Source of the DNA: Candidatus Enterococcus leclercqii
Lineage (GTDB): Bacteria; Bacillota; Bacilli; Lactobacillales; Enterococcaceae
Direction: 5' to 3'
DNA: 64,000 nt
NCBI RefSeq assembly: GCF_009933135.1
Contig: NZ_MAEH01000008.1
Location: forward strand, 1 to 64,000
In this document: one piece after another, positions 59,356 to 64,000 of the stretch
Position numbering within the stretch: position 1 is the stretch's first letter
Layout: every line of letters starts with the position of its first letter
Notes under the pieces: model-generated
Told to the model about the DNA's origin: nothing
What the model saw: the letters and a program-made list of their open reading frames with translations, nothing else
The model's database searches: none
Program-made: the position numbers and the translations under genes

Positions 59356-59471
59356 TAGTAACGTTGCAGGAAAACTGGGAAGTTGATCTATGAGCATAGT
59401 TTACTACCAACTCACCAGCTTACCGTCACAGCTTTGCGGGTAAACCCGCGACACTTATGGAGATGAATAGT

Positions 59472-60107
59472 ATGGAAAACCAATTATTTGAAGAATTTAT
59501 GTCGTTTGAAAACCTTTTACGCCGCTACCTGGTTTGGCAGCGGAAAGATCGTGGCAATCGGGGGACACCTCATCGCGGCCAAGGAAGAGTTTTGGCATTG
59601 CTGAAGATTCAACCGGAAATCACACAAAAAGAGCTCACCTATCTGTTGGATATGCGGCCACAGTCTTTGGGAGAGCTTCTCACCAAGCTGGAAAAAAATG
59701 AATTCATTACTCGTGAACCAGACGAAAACGATCGCCGGGTGATGGTGGTGAAATTGACAGAAACAGGTAAGGCAGAAGCAGAACGGCTGTCGCAGGAAAG
59801 TCCGACGACGATTTTTGATCAGTTGACTGAAGACGAACAAGCTCAGTTTATGGCGATTTTGGCTAAACTGTCGCAAGCAATGCAAGCAGAGCTGCCGGAA
59901 GAAGCACTGCAAGGCGGTTTTGATCAGGATACTCGCCGCAAAATGATGGAAGAATTCAAGCGCGGTGGATTCGGCGGTGGTCGCGGGCCGCGTCACAACG
60001 GATTCCCAGGGCTTGGCGGTAGAGAGGGCCACCCTTTCCACGGCAATCACAACAACTATGGCTTTGATCCCAGAAATGGTGATGGCTTCCCACAGAAAAA
60101 TTTCTGA
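59472..60107 (+). CDS. MarR-family regulator with Gly-rich tail
   Basis: A 211-residue DNA-binding protein. The MarR winged helix occupies about 1-145: helix-turn-helix ITQKELTYLLDMRPQSLGELL and the wing EPDENDRRVMVVKLTETG (about 80-100). Past residue 155 the tail is rich in Gly, Arg, His, Asn and Phe (GFGGGRGPRHNGF and HPFHGNHNNYGF), probably disordered. Related MarR proteins with such tails often control multidrug ABC exporters, but none lies next to this gene. Of three in-frame ATGs (59457, 59463, 59472) the last has TGGAG at a good distance. Repeated operators overlap its promoter. Confidence 0.88.
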   Translation: MENQLFEEFMSFENLLRRYLVWQRKDRGNRGTPHRGQGRVLALLKIQPEITQKELTYLLDMRPQSLGELLTKLEKNEFITREPDENDRRVMVVKLTETGKAEAERLSQESPTTIFDQLTEDEQAQFMAILAKLSQAMQAELPEEALQGGFDQDTRRKMMEEFKRGGFGGGRGPRHNGFPGLGGREGHPFHGNHNNYGFDPRNGDGFPQKNF

Positions 60108-60141
60108 TACCTGTTCGTTAAAAGAAAACGAGGTGGCGCAA

Positions 60142-60237
60142 ATGATCGCATTGATTTTTTGGCTGTTGTCCCTGAAAAAGGCACCGGCTGCGCAAGAAAG
60201 AGAACTTGAAACCAGTGACTTACAGCCGTCTTCTTAA
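60142..60237 (+). CDS. Possible 31-residue membrane peptide downstream of marR
   Basis: A short frame with a strong GAGGTGG ribosome binding site 6 nt before the ATG. The peptide starts MIALIFWLLSLKKAP, a short membrane-like segment followed by a charged end (QERELETSDLQPSS). A terminator overlaps its last codons, which suggests that it closes the marR transcript. I do not recognise it. It may be a small membrane protein or the remnant of a longer gene. Confidence 0.45.
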   Translation: MIALIFWLLSLKKAPAAQERELETSDLQPSS

Positions 60238-60254
60238 TAGAAGGCGGTTTTTTT
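60226..60254 (+). terminator. Terminator of the marR unit
   Basis: CCGTCTTC-TTAATA-GAAGGCGG (one G-T pair) followed by seven T residues. Confidence 0.82.
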
Positions 60255-60352
60255 ATTTGTGCCAGGACGGCAGCTAGGTTGTCAGAACGGTTCGGTTGTG
60301 GGTGATTCGCATAGCAGTTGTTGTACTTTTCCTAAATTTGAAGCCGGTCAAG

Positions 60353-60381
60353 TTGAAAAAAATGCCGTCAGACTGTATGAT
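60353..60381 (+). promoter_or_regulatory. Promoter of hslO-dusB
   Basis: TTGAAA, 17-bp spacer, TATGAT, about 80 bp before hslO. Confidence 0.65.
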
Positions 60382-60461
60382 TTAGCAATGAATAACAGGC
60401 GCGAGGGCCGTATGAACTGAATATACGGCTAGAGTCGACAAAAAAGGAGCAGAATAAACAG

Positions 60462-61349
60462 ATGACAGATTATTTAGTAAAAGCCTTGGCTTACGACGGC
60501 GTGGTTCGAGCCTATGGTGTACGAGCGACGGCAACCGTTGCTGAAGCCCAAAGACGCCATGATACTTGGAATACCGCCTCCGCTGCTCTAGGTCGAGCCC
60601 TGGTCGGTGGCCTGCTTTTAGGAGCAACGGTAAAAGGTGACGACAAATTAACCATCAAGATTCAAGGGGACGGCCCGGCTGGAGCTATTGTTGTAGATGC
60701 CAATGGACACGGGGATGTTAAAGGCTACATGCAAAATCCTCATATCAGTTTGCCATTGAATGAACAAGGTAAATTAGATGTCAGAGGAGCAGTCGGAACA
60801 CAAGGCATGTTCACGGTCATCAAAGATTTGGGCTTGAAGGAACCATTTTCTGGTCAGACGCCGATTGTCTCTGGCGAACTTGGGGAGGATTTTACCTATT
60901 ATCTGGCGATCAGTGAACAGATTCCTTCTGCTGTCGGCTTGAGCGTGTTGGTGGATACAGATGACAGCATCAAGATTGCTGGTGGCTTTATGCTGCAAAT
61001 TATGCCGGGTGCCGACGAAACGATTATCGATCAAATCGAGGCTAATTTGGCAGCCACACCACAGATTTCAACGTTATTAGAAGCTGGTAAAACACCGGAA
61101 GAAATTTTGGCAAGCTTGCTGCCGGATACCGAGTTGACAATCCTGGAAACGATGCCCGTGCAATTCAAGTGTGACTGCTCCAAAGAAAAATTTGCCGCAG
61201 CCATCATTTCCCTGGGGGCAGATGAGATTCAGGCAATGATCGATGAAGATCACGGAGCTGAGGCCGTTTGTACCTTCTGCGGTGAAAAATACGAGTATTC
61301 CGAAGCCGATTTGGCTGAATTGAAACAGGAGGCATTGGCAAATGAGTAA
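60462..61349 (+). CDS. hslO: Redox-regulated chaperone Hsp33
   Basis: A 295-residue cytosolic holdase that becomes active on oxidative unfolding. The N-terminal domain has VRAYGVRAT and [15 protein letters not shown]. The C-terminal zinc centre has all four cysteines: C237 and C239 (CDC), C270 and C273 (CTFC). The length is normal. It overlaps dusB by 8 bp. The pair sits between ftsH and lysS, as in E. faecalis, although here about 14 kb of other genes lies between ftsH and hslO. Confidence 0.95.
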   Translation: MTDYLVKALAYDGVVRAYGVRATATVAEAQRRHDTWNTASAALGRALVGGLLLGATVKGDDKLTIKIQGDGPAGAIVVDANGHGDVKGYMQNPHISLPLNEQGKLDVRGAVGTQGMFTVIKDLGLKEPFSGQTPIVSGELGEDFTYYLAISEQIPSAVGLSVLVDTDDSIKIAGGFMLQIMPGADETIIDQIEANLAATPQISTLLEAGKTPEEILASLLPDTELTILETMPVQFKCDCSKEKFAAAIISLGADEIQAMIDEDHGAEAVCTFCGEKYEYSEADLAELKQEALANE

Positions 61350-62352
61350 ACAAAGTTGGCGGATAGGCAACGTTGAGATTCCCAATCGGGTAGTAGTTGC
61401 TCCGATGGCGGGTATTACAAACGCTGCTTTTCGAGTGACAGTTAAAGAATTTGGGGCTGGGTTGGTAGTCTGTGAGATGATCAGTGACCAGGGGATTCAT
61501 TTTCGTAATAAAAAGACGCTGGAGATGCTGTACATTGATGAGCGGGAACATCCATTGAGTGTTCAAATTTTTGGTGGCACCAAAGAAAGCCTGGTGGAGG
61601 CGGCACTGTTTGTCCAAAATAACACCAAGGCTGACATCATTGACATCAACATGGGCTGTCCAGTACCTAAAGTCATCAAAGCGGATGCCGGCTCTAAATG
61701 GTTGTTAGACCCTAATAAAATTTATGAAATGGTTAAAGCTGTTTCCTCTGAAATCGACATCCCTGTCACAGTAAAAATGCGTATTGGTTGGGATTCTGAT
61801 CATATTTTTGCAGTAGAAAACGCGCTGGCTGCGGAATCTGCCGGCGCCAGTGCAATTGCCATGCACGGCCGTACGCGGGCTCAGATGTATGAAGGAAAAG
61901 CCGACTGGAATGTGTTGAAAGAAGTCAAACAGCACTTGACGATTCCTTTTATGGGTAACGGCGATGTACGGACCCCGGAAGATGCCAAACGCATGCTGGA
62001 TGAAGTAGGAGCTGATGGCGTGATGATCGGTCGGGCAGCTTTGGGTAATCCTTGGATTATTCATCGTACCCAACACTATCTGGAGACTGGCGAATTGATT
62101 GGGGATCCAACACCTACAGAAAAGATTGCCACGGCAAAAGTCCATCTGCAACGGTTAGTGGATCTGAAGGGTGAACTGATTGCTGCTCGAGAATTTCGGC
62201 AACATGCTTCCTACTATTTAAAGGGCATTCCGAAAGCTGCCAAAGTCAAAGTCGCAATCAACGCAGCAGAAGACCAAGAAACTGTTGTAGGTCTATTGGA
62301 TGAGTTTGCGCTTCAGGCAGAAGAAAACCTGTTGGCTAAAGCGCGGGCTTAA
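61342..62352 (+). CDS. dusB: tRNA-dihydrouridine synthase
   Basis: A 336-residue flavoenzyme that reduces uridines in the tRNA D-loop. It has the FMN-binding TIM barrel with [17 protein letters not shown], the [20 protein letters not shown] segment (split; catalytic Cys in MGCPVPK), [15 protein letters not shown] and [11 protein letters not shown]. It overlaps the hslO end by 8 bp, with the ribosome binding site (AGGAGG) inside hslO. It is followed by a terminator and lysS, the usual dusB-lysS order in Firmicutes. Confidence 0.94.
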   Translation: MSKQSWRIGNVEIPNRVVVAPMAGITNAAFRVTVKEFGAGLVVCEMISDQGIHFRNKKTLEMLYIDEREHPLSVQIFGGTKESLVEAALFVQNNTKADIIDINMGCPVPKVIKADAGSKWLLDPNKIYEMVKAVSSEIDIPVTVKMRIGWDSDHIFAVENALAAESAGASAIAMHGRTRAQMYEGKADWNVLKEVKQHLTIPFMGNGDVRTPEDAKRMLDEVGADGVMIGRAALGNPWIIHRTQHYLETGELIGDPTPTEKIATAKVHLQRLVDLKGELIAAREFRQHASYYLKGIPKAAKVKVAINAAEDQETVVGLLDEFALQAEENLLAKARA

Positions 62353-62395
62353 GGCGGCTGCTTGCAAGTCAACGTTCTGATATTAATAGAAGCAA

Positions 62396-62431
62396 AAGCA
62401 AGCTGGAAAAGGAATTTCAGCTTGCTTTTTT
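62396..62431 (+). terminator. Terminator of hslO-dusB
   Basis: AAGCAAGCTG pairs with CAGCTTGCTT around a 12-nt loop, followed by a T-run. Confidence 0.88.
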
Positions 62432-62559
62432 GTAGGAATCTTGGCATTATAGGTAAGAATGAAACCGCGTCAGCATACGTTTGCTGCCGGTGACAGCCAC
62501 CGACAGCCGGTCACGCTTGCTTGGCAAAATCGGGTAAGCGGCTATTGAAAAGGAAATGA

Positions 62560-64000
<1,441 letters not shown>

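Noticed and set aside
62460-62510. Possible T-box in the lysS leader
   Set aside because: Only AAACCGCG is present; the conserved AGGGUGGNACCGCG and a terminator hairpin with T-run before lysS are missing.

Overview
The window reads as chromosomal DNA of a low- to mid-G+C Gram-positive bacterium of the order Lactobacillales, most likely Enterococcus or a close relative. The evidence is a set of gene families and gene orders typical of enterococci: a WxL/DUF916 cell-surface cluster, an Ebp-type pilus operon with a divergent Mga/AtxA-type regulator, mreC-mreD followed by a SagA-like NlpC/P60 hydrolase, an Ldt-fm-like L,D-transpeptidase, and the housekeeping string pth-mfd-(SpoVB-like)-rqcP-divIC-S1-tilS-hpt-ftsH ... 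hslO-dusB-lysS. The species cannot be fixed from the sequence alone. No rRNA, tRNA, CRISPR array, insertion sequence or prophage was seen.

Layout. 1-5.1 kb: a surface cluster of three WxL or WxL-like secreted proteins, a small LPxTG protein and a membrane-anchored DUF916/DUF3324 protein, ending at a terminator. 5.1-7.6 kb: rsgA, rpe and thiN. 7.8-18.7 kb: a minus-strand Mga-family regulator, a 1.25-kb AT-rich intergenic region, then a pilus operon (VWA tip adhesin, two more LPxTG pilins, class C sortase). 18.7-22.3 kb: mreC, mreD and sagA-like. 22.7-26.1 kb (minus): an orphan winged-helix regulator and an M3 oligopeptidase. 26.2-30.7 kb: Mrr-type endonuclease, VanZ-like protein, YebC, DUF1275 protein, AI-2E-family transporter. 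30.7-33.4 kb (minus): L,D-transpeptidase and L-lactate dehydrogenase. 34-46.3 kb: the conserved pth-to-ftsH string. 46.4-60.2 kb: what looks like a block of accessory modules lying between ftsH and hslO, holding an unknown membrane protein, an ABC transporter behind a palindromic operator, arginine synthesis genes argD/argC/argJ/argB, a LicT-controlled beta-glucoside PTS module, and a MarR regulator with a tiny downstream ORF. 60.4-64 kb: hslO, dusB and a lysS gene cut by the window edge.

How the parts work together. Much of the first third concerns the cell envelope: WxL proteins held to the wall, pili polymerised by their own sortase, and rod-complex proteins next to a secreted peptidoglycan hydrolase. 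The later blocks are nutritional modules with readable control sites: two identical 29-nt antiterminator (RAT) sites with terminators and an exact cre for the beta-glucoside genes, an ARG-box-like palindrome in front of argD, a 21-bp perfect palindrome overlapping the ABC-transporter promoter, and repeated AGGTACCT operators in the marR promoter.

No clearly new large system was found. The items most worth a second look are the WxL proteins with altered WxL motifs and a small LPxTG protein with two sorting motifs, the long ebpR-ebpA intergenic region with a 27-codon ORF, the orphan ABC-transporter operator, the MarR operator array with a 31-codon membrane ORF, and several strong unexplained 5' leader hairpins.
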